A stretch of DNA of 64,000 bases from contig MSJI02000690.1 of the NCBI GenBank assembly GCA_001931905.2, positions 16,787 through 80,786 on the forward strand. The letters are read 5' to 3'. How positions within the stretch are numbered: the first letter of the stretch is position 1; every line of letters begins with the position of its first letter. Made by a program: the position numbers and the translations under genes. This document shows positions 20,155 through 30,818 of this stretch, one piece after another. The DNA is from Cladosporium sp. IMV 00045. Its lineage: Eukaryota; Ascomycota; Dothideomycetes; Cladosporiales; Cladosporiaceae. The notes beneath the pieces were generated by a model. It had not been told where the DNA came from. It saw only the letters and a list, made by a program, of their open reading frames with translations, and searched no databases.

Positions 20155-20878
20155 AGTCTCTTCTGCCACGATATGCGCGGGCGAGCGAAGAGTCCACACG
20201 TCGTGCTCTGGCGCCGCGGCTTGTTCAATTAGCCGCGCGAAACAGAACCTCTTACCGCAAGTGCAAGCCCATCTGCACCTTCAGGAGGAGCAGGAAGCAC
20301 CACTCTTGGGCACACACTACTGGGCGGCCAACCACACAAAAAATCACAAACTAACTGTACAGTCTGCGCTTCATCATTTGAGCATTACCACCGCCGGGTT
20401 CTTCGCTTATGCACTCGGAAAAAATCAAAGTCATGTTTGAGTTCTAAGAAGCCAGGCCGCAGGAGAGGAGACTGCTCCGGAGAGGGAAAGATAGCGATAG
20501 CGAAGGCGTCTCCGCGTGGGACATGTTTCCCAAGTTCTATGTTCAACTATGTTTTTTTTCTCATGCTACTTCCACTTGGTTCCATTTCCCTTCCTTTGCA
20601 AGTCCAATGTATTCGTCGCTTTGTGGTCTCGCTGCCAAATACGCAGGCTGCATCTACTGATAAGGACATTTGGAACGCGGTGTGAAGTTTTCTCGGGATC
20701 CTCTCGGATTACTCTGGCAATCAAGGGCATATACTTCATCCACGCTGAAGCTATGTGAAGGTAAATTGGTCATTGGTCTCGCGCTCAAATACCGTGGATA
20801 TGCCGATAGTTTACTTCGAGAAAAGAAGCACACCTTGCTCTTTACTCACCTCCTTCTCAACAATCCCAACATCATCCA
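20155..20878. other. Intergenic between convergent genes
   Basis: 3' flanks of the SDR gene (+) and the AMP-binding-like gene (-). T-rich tracts occur near 20545-20600. No feature is supported beyond probable terminator and poly(A) sequence. Confidence 0.45.
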
Positions 20879-22641
20879 TCAAGAAACATACCCCAAACAT
20901 CCATCCTCACCAATCCTCACCGTCCTCCCACTCTTCCACTCCCCACTCCCCGCAACAGCCGGGCCCGAAACGACCAATTCACCGACCGGCTCGCTCTTCC
21001 CAACCTCCGCATCAGAGCTACCCACAAGCTTGACTTCCACGCTACTAAGCGGCGCGCCAAAGCGGCTGTGCCTCTCTCCGCCACCCTTACTCTCTTCCTT
21101 GCGATAGTCGAAGACGTGAGTCTGGCTGATGGCGCCTGCGACCGAAGGCGCTGTGAGAGCGTAGACGACGCGGGCGCGCGTGAAGATTCGCAGGTCGGAG
21201 AGCATGGCTGAGCTGAGGGGCGGGGAGCCAGAGCCGAAGCGGTCGGAGGTGAGGATCAGGCGGAGCTTGCCGGGGGAAGTGCTGGTGGAGGTGGAGGATG
21301 GGAGGAAGAAGGAGGGCGTGGGCATGCGGCCGCTCGAGAGGGTTTGGGATTGCGTGTACAGGCCGAGTTTGTGCAGGGGAGAGGTGATTTTCGCGGTGGT
21401 TTCGGCGTGCAGCGAGGACATTGTTTCCGACGAGGCGATTATGATGGTCGGGGAGATGGAGCGGGTGGCGGCTGCGAGAGGTGCTTTGGGACCGGCGACG
21501 CTGCTGATTGCGAGGGAGGCGTGGGTGAAGAGTGCGGCGAGCGTCCAGCAGAGGACGTACGAGCGGTTGAAGCTGTCGGCTGGGAGGACTAGGTCGGCGG
21601 CGTTGATTCGCTGGCGGAGAGGGAGAGAGGTGATCAGGGCTGCCACGGCAGAGACGATGTTTGACTGTGTGAAGGTGGTGACCATAGGTTTGGCGGAGAG
21701 ATCTGCTGGCTGCCAGACGGTGATCACGTTGCTGGCCTTCTCAATAGTCTCGTTCGTTGGCAAAGCGGAGGTGGCGGACTTGGAAGCGTCCTCCAGAATA
21801 TCGTTCCAGACACTAATGCTGAGGCGGCTTTGAGCAGAGTCCGGCACTCCGGTCCAGTCCATGTGGCGGTTGGGTTTGTGGACGACAGAGGTGAGGACAC
21901 GCAAGTTTTTGCACTCGCGAGCGACATTGTCTACGGGTAGAGTACCAGCCTCGCAGACCAAGGTGTCAGCTCCGACGAGGTTAAGAAGCTCGTAGACCTT
22001 TTCATTGGGCAGATCGTGCGGGAGGAGGATGGGTGTCAGACCGTAGAAGGCGCAAGCTAGGAAGTGTTAATAGAGTTGCCGAGCTGTCTGATTTCGGATC
22101 ACTCACCAAAGACAGACACAAGATATTCGATGTTGTTCGGCAGATAGATGGCCACCTTGCCGTCTCCAGTGTCCTTCCAGAATTTACCAATGACATTGAT
22201 CTGCTTGCTCAGCTCCTTGAGATCGTGCTCCTCAACCTCTTTCTTTCCAAAAACGCTCATGATGGAGCCTTGGGGAATTTCCTTTCCATCCGAGCCAGCC
22301 TGGCCGCCATTCAACACTTCTCTCCATACGTCCCTCAAGTCGCCGTCTTTTCCGGTCTTCCATCGTGGCTCGTCGGGCTGCTTGACGTTCAGGCCAGTCT
22401 TGAGCGGGTAGCCATGAGGAATCTCAGGGCTGCGGTATACGGAAGACTCATTCTTGTTTCGGACGGGAGCGGCTGAGGCTTGTCGAGCGAGAAGAAGAGG
22501 ATGGGTGTCTGGTTCGGTAGGGAAGATGATAGGGTAAGCGAGGAAAGTGAAGATGGAGACGACGATGAGGGTGGTGTAGAGGTTCCAGTCGGAGAGGGTC
22601 GCAGCGATCTTCTGATCGAGCGTTTCCAGAAGGACGGGCAT
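20879..22641 (-). CDS. Membrane-anchored AMP-binding-like protein, degenerate and truncated
   Basis: Two exons (22107-22641 and 20879-22056) flank a 50-bp intron and give 570 aa. A single membrane segment, LYTTLIVVSIFTFLAYPII, lies near residues 21-39. The body resembles acyl/aryl-CoA ligases: KVAIYLPNNIEYLVSVFACAFYGLTPILLP is the typical early core. The nucleotide-binding Ser/Thr/Gly-rich loop (consensus TSGTTGxPK) is not recognisable; the spot reads VWQPADLSAKPMVTT. A later GSGSPPLSSAM resembles the GxAPLS motif. The protein stops soon after PVGELVVSGP, before the YxTGD/hinge motifs and the C-terminal lid. The family fold is likely. Ligase activity is doubtful, so a regulatory or scaffold role or early decay is possible. 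Confidence 0.7.
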
Positions 22642-23122
22642 TGTCCAGAAAGCTTTTTGCTGTCCGAGGGGATGTTTATACCGAAACAGCACGTGAGCTC
22701 GTGAATGAGCAAAGCTGTGGTGAGAGAGCTCCAGCTTGATTGACACAACTTAGCGACGTCAGTGGGGTCCGACGGGAGCGGACGGAAAGCGGATGTGGGG
22801 GCGGGACATGGCCCATCCCGGGAGCTTAGATCGAAGCTCTGTCAAGTCTGCAGGGCGAATGGGTAGCGCGATGCGATTGGCTTGCTGGCGGCATAGCAAC
22901 AACTTCAGTAGCGAAGTTCAAGTCCTGTACACAGAGCGATCACTCCAATCCCTCTCTCACCGACATTCAGTAGTGCTTCACTGCAATGTGCTGAGCGATT
23001 GTCGTCGAGACTGTTTCATACTAACCATACTAACAACACAGCAAGCGACTCGAAACATCCAACCGACCACGACCCGACACTGCAAACACCAATCACCTCT
23101 CATCACTCACAAACCCAGCAGC
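22642..23122. other. Divergent intergenic region
   Basis: Shared upstream region of the AMP-binding-like gene (-) and POM34 (+). CA-rich sequence fills 23030-23120. No other feature is visible. Confidence 0.45.
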
Positions 23123-24148
23123 ATGTCTTCTACCTCGCTGGTGCAATCGACCTCGAACAACTCCCTGTCCATCTCGACGGCCTCTCAAAATCAAACCCAG
23201 TCGCCGGCGATCAAGGCCAAGAATGCCGTAGTGCACCCACTCGCCTCATTGACACCACAAAAGGGTCCGGCAACACCCTCCGCTGCCAACAATGCTTCAC
23301 CTGCAGTCTCCACGCCGGGCAGATGGCAGCATCCTCGTATGGACGAGATTGTCCGCCGCCAGAATGCCAGCTGCTTCAACCCTGCCGACGCGCGCATCGT
23401 CGTCTTGAACATTGCCATCATCATCCTCTCCTTCTTCGCCAAACCATACATTTCATCGTATGTCTCCGTTGATTGACAATCATATGTACCCCAAAGCTAA
23501 CCACTGTTCAGTATCCCCATTCAGGCGATCCGCAACACCCCTTACCTCAACTACACCTTCTACACAGTCTGGCTCGGCCTCCTGGCCAACATCCTCATCA
23601 CAAGCTATCCACTCCTCTGCCGCCCAGACGCATGCGAAGACATTCCTCTCACCGACCAACAACGCCACGCCTTTGGTCTGCCCCCGATGAGCCGTCCGGC
23701 AACCCCTCAAGAGCAAGCACAATATGTCACACCTCCACGCTACTCTCGTAGTGCTACTCCTCGCTCTTCTGTCGGCTCCGCGGGCAGCTTCGCCGATTCC
23801 ATGCGCGTCCAAGCGCGCGCTTCACCTCTCTCTGGCCGCGGTAGCCCGCTCGATGGCAGTGTTGTGTCCCCGTTCGGTAGTGCACGCCGAGGATCTGGCT
23901 CTGGCAGTCCATTCTCCGCATCCCCTCTGAAGGACAAGGTTCTGAGCAACTCTGAGCTGGGCAGACGAGGAAGCTTGGGATCCTCTCGCGGTAGCCCGCT
24001 GGGCGGTGACTTCGATGGGTTTGGTAGCCCTAGTGCAAAGAGTGGTAGAGCAAGCGTGGGACTCAACAGCAAGTGGCTGTACCAAAAAGGAAGAGCGAGC
24101 CCGGGAATGACAGGCAGCGGATGGGGCACCGGCAGCGTTTTCAACTGA
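23123..24148 (+). CDS. POM34: Nuclear pore membrane protein POM34
   Basis: Two exons (23123-23457 and 23512-24148) give 323 aa. After a Ser/Thr/Gln-rich N-terminus comes RWQHPRMDEIVRRQN and two membrane segments: VVLNIAIIILSFFAKPYI (about 93-110) and YTFYTVWLGLLANILITSY (about 125-143), with a short connecting loop. The C-terminus is Ser/Gly/Arg-rich and disordered, containing repeated GSPL and RGSPL words, and ends GSVFN. Two transmembrane helices flanked by disordered tails facing the nucleus and cytoplasm is the POM34 architecture; the protein anchors the pore's transmembrane ring. The intron splits the loop codon and restores frame exactly. Confidence 0.82.
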
Positions 24149-24355
24149 GGTGCGGCAGAGATAACCGGTCACGATACCCTCATAAATTTTCCCGTTTGCA
24201 TGGCGCCATGGCATTCGCTTAACATCATAGAAGAAGAAATGCCCTTCAAATTTTTCCCATTGGCACAAATCAAGGAGACTCATCGTACGGACGCCATCAA
24301 AATGACCATCAATCGTAGCAGATTGCAATCGATCACTCTGAACAAAAACATATCA

Positions 24356-26702
24356 TCACTCCGACACAGCTTCCGAATGACCACCCTCCGCATCAAACAG
24401 CTCAAAGCTTCCCTCTGCGGACTCTCCATAACGCTTGACAACCCTGTTCTCCGGATCCATCCAGTCATAACTCGTCCTCTTCTCCCCTTCCACACCAAGA
24501 ACCAACACCGCTCCTTCACGAACATACATCGGCAACGTCGTAAAGTCATGCTTCTGCTTCACCCACCTCGGTCCCTGGATCACCTCATCATCCCAGAAAC
24601 TCGTCCAAGCCCCCTCGGGCAGGTAAAACTCCACATCCCCTTCCTCATCAAACACCGGCGCCACCAAAATGTCCTTCCCAAGCATGAACTGCGTATCACA
24701 ACTCCACGCCGTGCGATCTTCGGGAAACTCCAACGCCATGGCGCGCACGCTCGTCGGCCACCCGTTCTTCACAGCCCGCATCGCCTCGCTGTACAGATAC
24801 GGCATGAGACGGCACTTCAGCTGGGTGAACTTCCGCAACACCGCACTGCAGCCTTGCTCCGACGCGTCGTCGTCGTCGATCAGCCACGGCACGCGGTACG
24901 AGTTGCTCCCGTGCAGGCGCGAGTGCGAGCACAGAAGGCCGAACTGCACCCAGCGCTTGTAGATCGTCGCGTCCGGGTAGCCTTCGAACCCGCCGATGTC
25001 CACGCTCCAGAATGAGAATCCGCACATGCCTAGAGAGAGACCGCCACGCAGAGACTCCGCCATTGCTTCGAAGGTGCTCTCGCAGTCGCCGCCCCAGTGG
25101 ACGGGGAAGCGTTGGCTTCCTGCGGCTGCGGAGCGGGCGAACAGCACGGCTTGGTCGGCGCCGTAGCGGGTCTGCAGGGCTTCGTAGACGAGCTTGTTGA
25201 AGAGGATGGTGTAGTAGTTGTGCATTTTGGCAGGGTCGACGGAGGTGTCGTGCCATTGCACGTCTTTGGAGGGGATGCGCTCGCCGAAATCGGTTTTGAT
25301 CGCATCCACGCCCGTGTCGAAGAGTTTGTTCAACTTTTCGACGAACCACTTGCACGCTTCTGGGTTCGTGAAGTCGACGATTCCCATCCCCGCTTGCCAC
25401 AGGTCCCATTGCCAGACAGACCCGTCTTTGCGCTTCAGCAGATATCCTGCGTCGGCGGCTTCTTTGAAGACCGGAGAGGCTTGGCCTAGGTAGGAATTGA
25501 TCCAGACGCACACTTTGCCGATGGTGCCGCTCTCTTTCAGGCGCGTGATCTGCCCTTGGGGGTCTGGGAAGCGCGAGGAATCGAATTCGAAGTCGCACCA
25601 TTGGAAGCCGCGCATCCAGAAGCAGTCGTAGTGGAAGACTTGCAGTGGGATGTCCCGCTCTTGCATGCCGATGAGGAAGCTGTTGACGGTTTCCTCGTCG
25701 TATTCCGTCGTGAAGGACGTGCTGAGCCACAAGCCAAAACTCCATGCGGGAACCTTGTTAGCACGACCTGTGAGCAGCGTGTAGCGAGTGAGAATATTTT
25801 TCAGCGTCGGACCGTAAATGATGAACCACTTGAGTCTCTGGCCTTCGACACTCGTCTGCACCCTACAGCTGCGCTCGCTTCCAACTTCGAGCTCGACTCT
25901 CTCGGCGGTGTCGATGAAAATGCCATACCCTTTGTTACTCAACCAGAACGAAACGTTCTTATAAGCCTGCTCGCTCGACGTCCCACCATCCGCATTCCAA
26001 AGATCAACTTGTTGGCCGACTTTGTTCAGCGCGCCGAACCTCTCTCCCAAGCCGAAGACTTGCTCGCCCACGCCCAGCGTCGTCTGCGTGAGCATGTAAT
26101 GCTTCAAATTGCGCATGTCGGCTAATTGCATCGGTGAGCTGGGCGCGGGCGAGTAGGCGAATCCCACGCTGCGGTTGAGGAGCGATGTGAGTTTCTGATT
26201 GCCATCGGTGCTGTGGAAGCGGATGTCGAACAGGCGGGAGGCAGAGGTTACGGTGGCGCTGATAGAGCCGGCTGTGAGAGTTGTGCCTGTCTCTGTTTCA
26301 TTGATGGAGGCGTCGAAGTCCGGTTGGCCACCATCGGGGAAGAGCTCGAAATGCGGTCCTTTGTTGAGTGCGCCGTGCCAGTGCGTGCTTTCGACTGATA
26401 GGATGCCGTCGCAGACTGCTTCGAGGTCCTGGGCTGGTATTAGTAGTTTGCCATGCTCAATTGCTGGAGGACTTCTTACGATTGTTATGGTTGGCTTGTT
26501 GAGCGTGTCGCCTCTGGACTTGATATGTGATGTTGCGCAGAGGAGGCTGAGTTTTTTTCCGTCATCTGAGGGCTTGATTGAACAGATGTCTTCAGCGTAT
26601 TCCAGTCTCTTCCCCTCGGCTGCCATCCACATTCCTGGAAGTTGTGTCAGTAATAGTAATGTGAATATCGGTTGGGCTGGACTCGCCATCTCTGAACTTC
26701 AT
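24356..26702 (-). CDS. GH31 alpha-xylosidase (YicI type)
   Basis: Glycoside hydrolase family 31, releasing alpha-xylose from xyloglucan oligosaccharides. The catalytic nucleophile lies in AIKTDFGERIP (Asp about 437) and the acid/base in PVHWGGDCEST (Asp about 505). My model has three exons: 26687-26702, 26480-26634 and 24356-26428 (747 aa). The first intron (26635-26686) uses a GC donor and joins a tiny exon to give MKFRDGMWMAAEGKRLEY, the expected family N-terminus. The second (26429-26479) has GTAAGA, CTAAT and CAG signals and is 51 bp, so an unspliced reading stays open. No signal peptide results, suggesting an intracellular enzyme. The apparent hydrophobic N-terminus of the unspliced frame would be an artefact. 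Confidence 0.9.
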
Positions 26703-27648
26703 TTTGAACAAAAAGACTTATCAGTCTCTGTTAGGAATGGGCAGAAAGCTGTAGCAAATATCGGTCGGCCTGGTAGTAGCCGTGTTCAAATAGAACTTGA
26801 AGAGAGTGCTCATTGTGACCCACTCCATGCTGCCAGCTCATGAAGCTCATGATTTCAGCCGACACGCGGAAAAACTCCTTCCTCGAAGAGCTCAAGCTGT
26901 ACGAAGTGCAGACGACCGGATGTTCCAATTCGATGACCAAAGCTTACCGTTCTGCAGACTCGGTCGGTTTTATGCCGCGTGATGCTCGCTCTTGTCAGGG
27001 TTTGGCTCCGGTTGCATTGCATATCGTATCGAAAGGAGGATGTTCTTGTGGTTGCAACACCCCGCAACTGGAGGAGGGGTTTCTGCATGCTAGCTCGAAG
27101 ACATGGACTACCAACTGTCCGGCAAGGACGAGACTATGATCCTGTTTTTGTTGGAATTCATCTTGAGAAAGTCTCTTCCTTCGATGGAGCCGTGCTCAGG
27201 CATACCTCACATAGTCTAACTTACGGGAAGCCTTTCGGGGGGCTAAAGGGAGGCACAGCTTCTGTTTTAGCGGTTGTGACATGCCCAAGTGAATTTTGCA
27301 GGTATTGTGCAATCTTAACTGGAATTAATAATTCCCAATTGACAAAATGCAGTCTTCTTGCCCTTTGATCGCTTGAATTGTTGTTGAACGCTGGTGGTGA
27401 GGAGCAATGCGCGCTCACATGCAGGGTCGAAAAGAATGTCATGACGACAGCAAGCATCAATTCCACTCGACACCGGCTGTGCTCACATTGATGTTACTTC
27501 TTATCATCAGCATCACCAACATCCAGTTTCAAGAGGTCATTGACGGCCAAATAAAGCTGGCTCTACTTGAATCATCTAGAGGAAAAACAATTTGTCAAAC
27601 AAGTCCGGCTGCCAACTCCAAAAGCGAGTCACTCGCCACTTCGCGAAG
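26703..27648. other. Divergent intergenic region
   Basis: Upstream regions of the xylosidase gene (-) and the sulfite oxidase gene (+). Only short overlapping frames occur and none resembles a known protein. No repeat or RNA gene is seen. Confidence 0.45.
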
Positions 27649-28752
27649 ATGCCAGGTCTCTCGAGCCCGCCATTGAACAGGGAGCCTGATCTCCAGTCTC
27701 TGATCTCTTCTTTCATCACGACCAAAGACCTGAATCCTTACGATCGAAATCACTGTCCTCATCCCATCATTTCAGCAACAACCCACCGTGTCAAAGTAGA
27801 TGGCCTGGTCTCTAAATCCATTTCACTCTCTATTACAGATCTGCAGAACAACTTCACGCAACATGAGGTCACGTGCGCTTTACAATGCGCCGGCAACCGT
27901 CGCCATACAATGCGCACGCTTCTCAAGGAAGTGCAGGGTCTTGACTGGTTCGCTGGCGCCGTCATGAACTGCTCTTGGAAAGGCCCAAGACTCCGCGATG
28001 TCCTATACCACGCTGGGCTAGATCTTTCCGAAAGCGATGCAGAAAAAACTCATGTTGCCTTTGCATGCAATGCAGTCCCTTGTCAGGACGACGACTGGTA
28101 TGGAGCTTCAATACCACTGTCACGGGCTTTGAGAGAGGATGCAGATGTCATACTGGCGCTGGAGATGAATGGCGAGCCACTGACGGTAGAGCATGGATAT
28201 CCTGTACGTATTGTTACGCCTGGGCTAGCGGGCGCTCGCGCGGTGAAATGGCTGGATCACATCACCGTGCAGAAAGAAATGAGCAGCAACCATTACATGC
28301 ACTTCGACTACAAGGTACTACCCGAAGAAGCTGTGGACTCAGAGAGTGCAAAGCAGTACTGGGAATCCACGCCGCCTGTTATCGAGATGCCTGTCAACTC
28401 CGTGGTAGCAGTGCCGGTGGATGGCAGCACAGTTCAGACGGACGCGGATGGACTGGTAGCCGTCAAAGGCTACGCAGTGCCGAGCGGCGATGACGGCCCT
28501 ATTGTCAGAGTTGAGGTATCATCTGATGGTGAGAATTGGGTAGAGGCGCAGATAAGCGCTCATCCTGGCGAGAGCAAGTGGTCGTGGAAGCTCTGGGAAG
28601 CGAGGCTAAGCCTCGAGCGAGGTGAAGGGAGGGCTGTGTTCAGCCGCGCCACTGACAAGGCAGGAAACACGCAGCCTCGACACTCGCAGTGGAATCTGAG
28701 AGGTGTTTGTTACAACGGCTATGGCGAAGCGAGAGAGCTGACTGTGCAGTGA
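27649..28752 (+). CDS. Sulfite oxidase-type molybdenum cofactor enzyme
   Basis: A single exon encodes 367 aa. The Mo-cofactor domain contains the cysteine that ligates molybdenum, Cys80 in TCALQCAGNRRHTM. It is followed by WKGPRLRDVL and the MNGEPLTVEHGYPVR/TPGLAGARAVKWL signature. The C-terminal dimerisation domain follows (about 255-367), with VRVEVSSDGENWVEA and SQWNLRGVCYNGY. The enzyme oxidises sulfite to sulfate. No N-terminal cytochrome b5 domain or mitochondrial presequence is present, so the layout is that of the plant enzyme rather than the animal one. The C-terminus ELTVQ is not a canonical peroxisomal PTS1. The ATG at 27649 is the first in this frame. Confidence 0.9.
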   Translation: MPGLSSPPLNREPDLQSLISSFITTKDLNPYDRNHCPHPIISATTHRVKVDGLVSKSISLSITDLQNNFTQHEVTCALQCAGNRRHTMRTLLKEVQGLDWFAGAVMNCSWKGPRLRDVLYHAGLDLSESDAEKTHVAFACNAVPCQDDDWYGASIPLSRALREDADVILALEMNGEPLTVEHGYPVRIVTPGLAGARAVKWLDHITVQKEMSSNHYMHFDYKVLPEEAVDSESAKQYWESTPPVIEMPVNSVVAVPVDGSTVQTDADGLVAVKGYAVPSGDDGPIVRVEVSSDGENWVEAQISAHPGESKWSWKLWEARLSLERGEGRAVFSRATDKAGNTQPRHSQWNLRGVCYNGYGEARELTVQ

Positions 28753-29063
28753 TGCCAAGTCTGCAGAGCGACAATTTTCGAAACAGAGATCGCATCGAAG
28801 AAGATGTCAAACAAACTACTGGAACCGCCGGGACAGGCTGCAATCTGATTTTGACCGGCGGCAACTACGGACACGTAAAGATAGACAGACGAAATACTGC
28901 GAACACCTACGCGAAACGCCACACCCCTGCTGCCAACATGTGGGGCTGGGCAATTGGGCGGCAAGACAAGGTGCTTGCATCCTGCATGAACCAACAATAA
29001 AAGCCAACGTGGTGCAACCACCTCTTGGTAAATGATGCAAGAATCTTAGAACACACACCCTCA
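28753..29063. other. Short intergenic between tandem genes
   Basis: 3' flank of the sulfite oxidase gene and the promoter of the HET-domain gene. No feature is visible. Confidence 0.45.
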
Positions 29064-30668
29064 ATGCGACTGATCAATACAGCGACTTTGGAACTTGAAG
29101 ACTTTACGCTTTGCGAAATACCGCAATATGCCATCCTATCTCACACTTGGGGCCAGGATGAGGTCACCTTCCAGGATATGATTGGCAAAGATCTACCACG
29201 ATATTTCAAACAAGGCTATGTCAAAATCACCATGACTTGTCGTCTCGCTGCCCAGCGTGGACTTCAGTACGCTTGGATCGATACATGCTGCATCGACAAG
29301 ACCAGCAGCGCGGAATTGACGGAGGCGATCAACTCCATGTTCGACTATTATGCGAACTCCACAGTCTGTTTTGCGCACTTGGCTGATCTCTCTCCAGGAT
29401 CTATCGACCTTCGCCACTGTCGATGGTTTACTAGAGGCTGGACCCTTCAGGAGCTTCTGGCGCCAGGCACACTGGAGTTTTACGACCAGACATGGACGTA
29501 TGTTGGTCCAAAGTCCGCCTTTGTGCAAGCCATAGCAGAGGCGACCAGCATAGTTCCCGCTGCTATTACCGATCCCTGGGGAACACACTCCTACTCTGTT
29601 GCCACCAAGATGTCGTGGGCTTCTCGTCGCGAGACCACACGAAAGGAGGATGTCTCTTATTGCTTACTTGGTATCTTTAATGTCCATATGCCGCTGATTT
29701 ACGGCGAAGGCGAGAGAGCCTTTGAGCGGCTTGTTGCAGAGATCGTAAAGCGAGAAAATGATTTGACGATACTTGCTTGGAGGCCCTGGAAAGACAACGA
29801 TTGGAACCTGAAAGACGGATCTGAGATGAAACTGTTGCCTCAAGCGCCATTGGGATTCTATCGAAGCAAGCGTATTGCCCCATTGACGAACGACTTCCCC
29901 GAACTTTCGATCACCAATCGAGGTCTCCTAGTATCCACGGATATTCCTGTTCGTGTGCTCGCATTTCGACGATCTCTTCTCGACCAATTTATCGGCATAC
30001 AGCTGGGCTGCATCGTCGGAGAGCCGAAAACTCCCATCTACTTACCACTGCGGAAACTGGGACCTGGTTTGTTCGGCAGACATCCTGACATCCCACTCAT
30101 CTCGTCGGAGCAGTCCTCTATCTCGAACATACTGTGGCAAGAAAACACACTCAATTATCACATCATCACGCACAGCCTTCCTCGAAGCCTGAAAACTTTT
30201 CAAAGCTTCAGAGATCACGCTATACATGTGCCACATCAAGCAGAGGCCGAACTTGTCTCGGCCGTTCCAGATCGTTTGTGGGACCCCGAAGACAGAATGT
30301 TCCTGCGACCAACGGCGATCAAAGACACTTACTTCCCAGCCGTTCTGGCGACACACTTCCAGACGAAGCGTGGAGATAGTGTATTTGTCCTCTGTGACAA
30401 TTCAACCGGTGTACCAAGTGCGGGAATCGTGTCGGATGCCTCAGCAAACGCAGTCATGCGCCTGCTGTTTCGCGGCAAGCACCGCGAGCATTCTCTCATA
30501 TGGGCAGATTTCGAGGCTCTCGGGATCGAGGTCAAATTTGGAACCAGCAGTGGCTTACGCAAAGACGAAGCGGGCCATACTCTTGCTCTAGAGCAGGGCA
30601 AGCTTCGAGATGGGTTCCCTCCTGTCCAGATCTCACTACACGGTCGTACCTTGGAAAGGGTCCGTTGA
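29064..30668 (+). CDS. HET-domain protein (heterokaryon incompatibility type)
   Basis: A single exon encodes 534 aa. It opens with the classic MRLINTATLELEDF and continues with YAILSHTWG, YAWIDTCCIDK and the diagnostic RWFTRGWTLQELLAP near residues 112-126. RKEDVSYCLLGIFNVHMPLIYGEGERAF then marks the end of the N-terminal HET region. HET proteins trigger or signal cell death after fusion of incompatible hyphae, or act more generally in non-self recognition; most family members are uncharacterised. The C-terminal 300 residues have no recognised domain (no WD40, ankyrin or NACHT). The HET core is uninterrupted, unlike the NACHT-ankyrin gene 17 kb away. Confidence 0.92.
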   Translation: MRLINTATLELEDFTLCEIPQYAILSHTWGQDEVTFQDMIGKDLPRYFKQGYVKITMTCRLAAQRGLQYAWIDTCCIDKTSSAELTEAINSMFDYYANSTVCFAHLADLSPGSIDLRHCRWFTRGWTLQELLAPGTLEFYDQTWTYVGPKSAFVQAIAEATSIVPAAITDPWGTHSYSVATKMSWASRRETTRKEDVSYCLLGIFNVHMPLIYGEGERAFERLVAEIVKRENDLTILAWRPWKDNDWNLKDGSEMKLLPQAPLGFYRSKRIAPLTNDFPELSITNRGLLVSTDIPVRVLAFRRSLLDQFIGIQLGCIVGEPKTPIYLPLRKLGPGLFGRHPDIPLISSEQSSISNILWQENTLNYHIITHSLPRSLKTFQSFRDHAIHVPHQAEAELVSAVPDRLWDPEDRMFLRPTAIKDTYFPAVLATHFQTKRGDSVFVLCDNSTGVPSAGIVSDASANAVMRLLFRGKHREHSLIWADFEALGIEVKFGTSSGLRKDEAGHTLALEQGKLRDGFPPVQISLHGRTLERVR

Positions 30669-30818
30669 TTGCTTGTTTGGTTCAAGTTTTGACAACTGGA
30701 TTGGGATGAAGTATATTCAGTATCTAAAAAAGAGAGAATTCCTTGCTCTGTAGGGATATGAAACGCATGAACCCCACAGCACCTGGTTCAATGTCAATAC
30801 CAACTTGATCTGGCTCCA

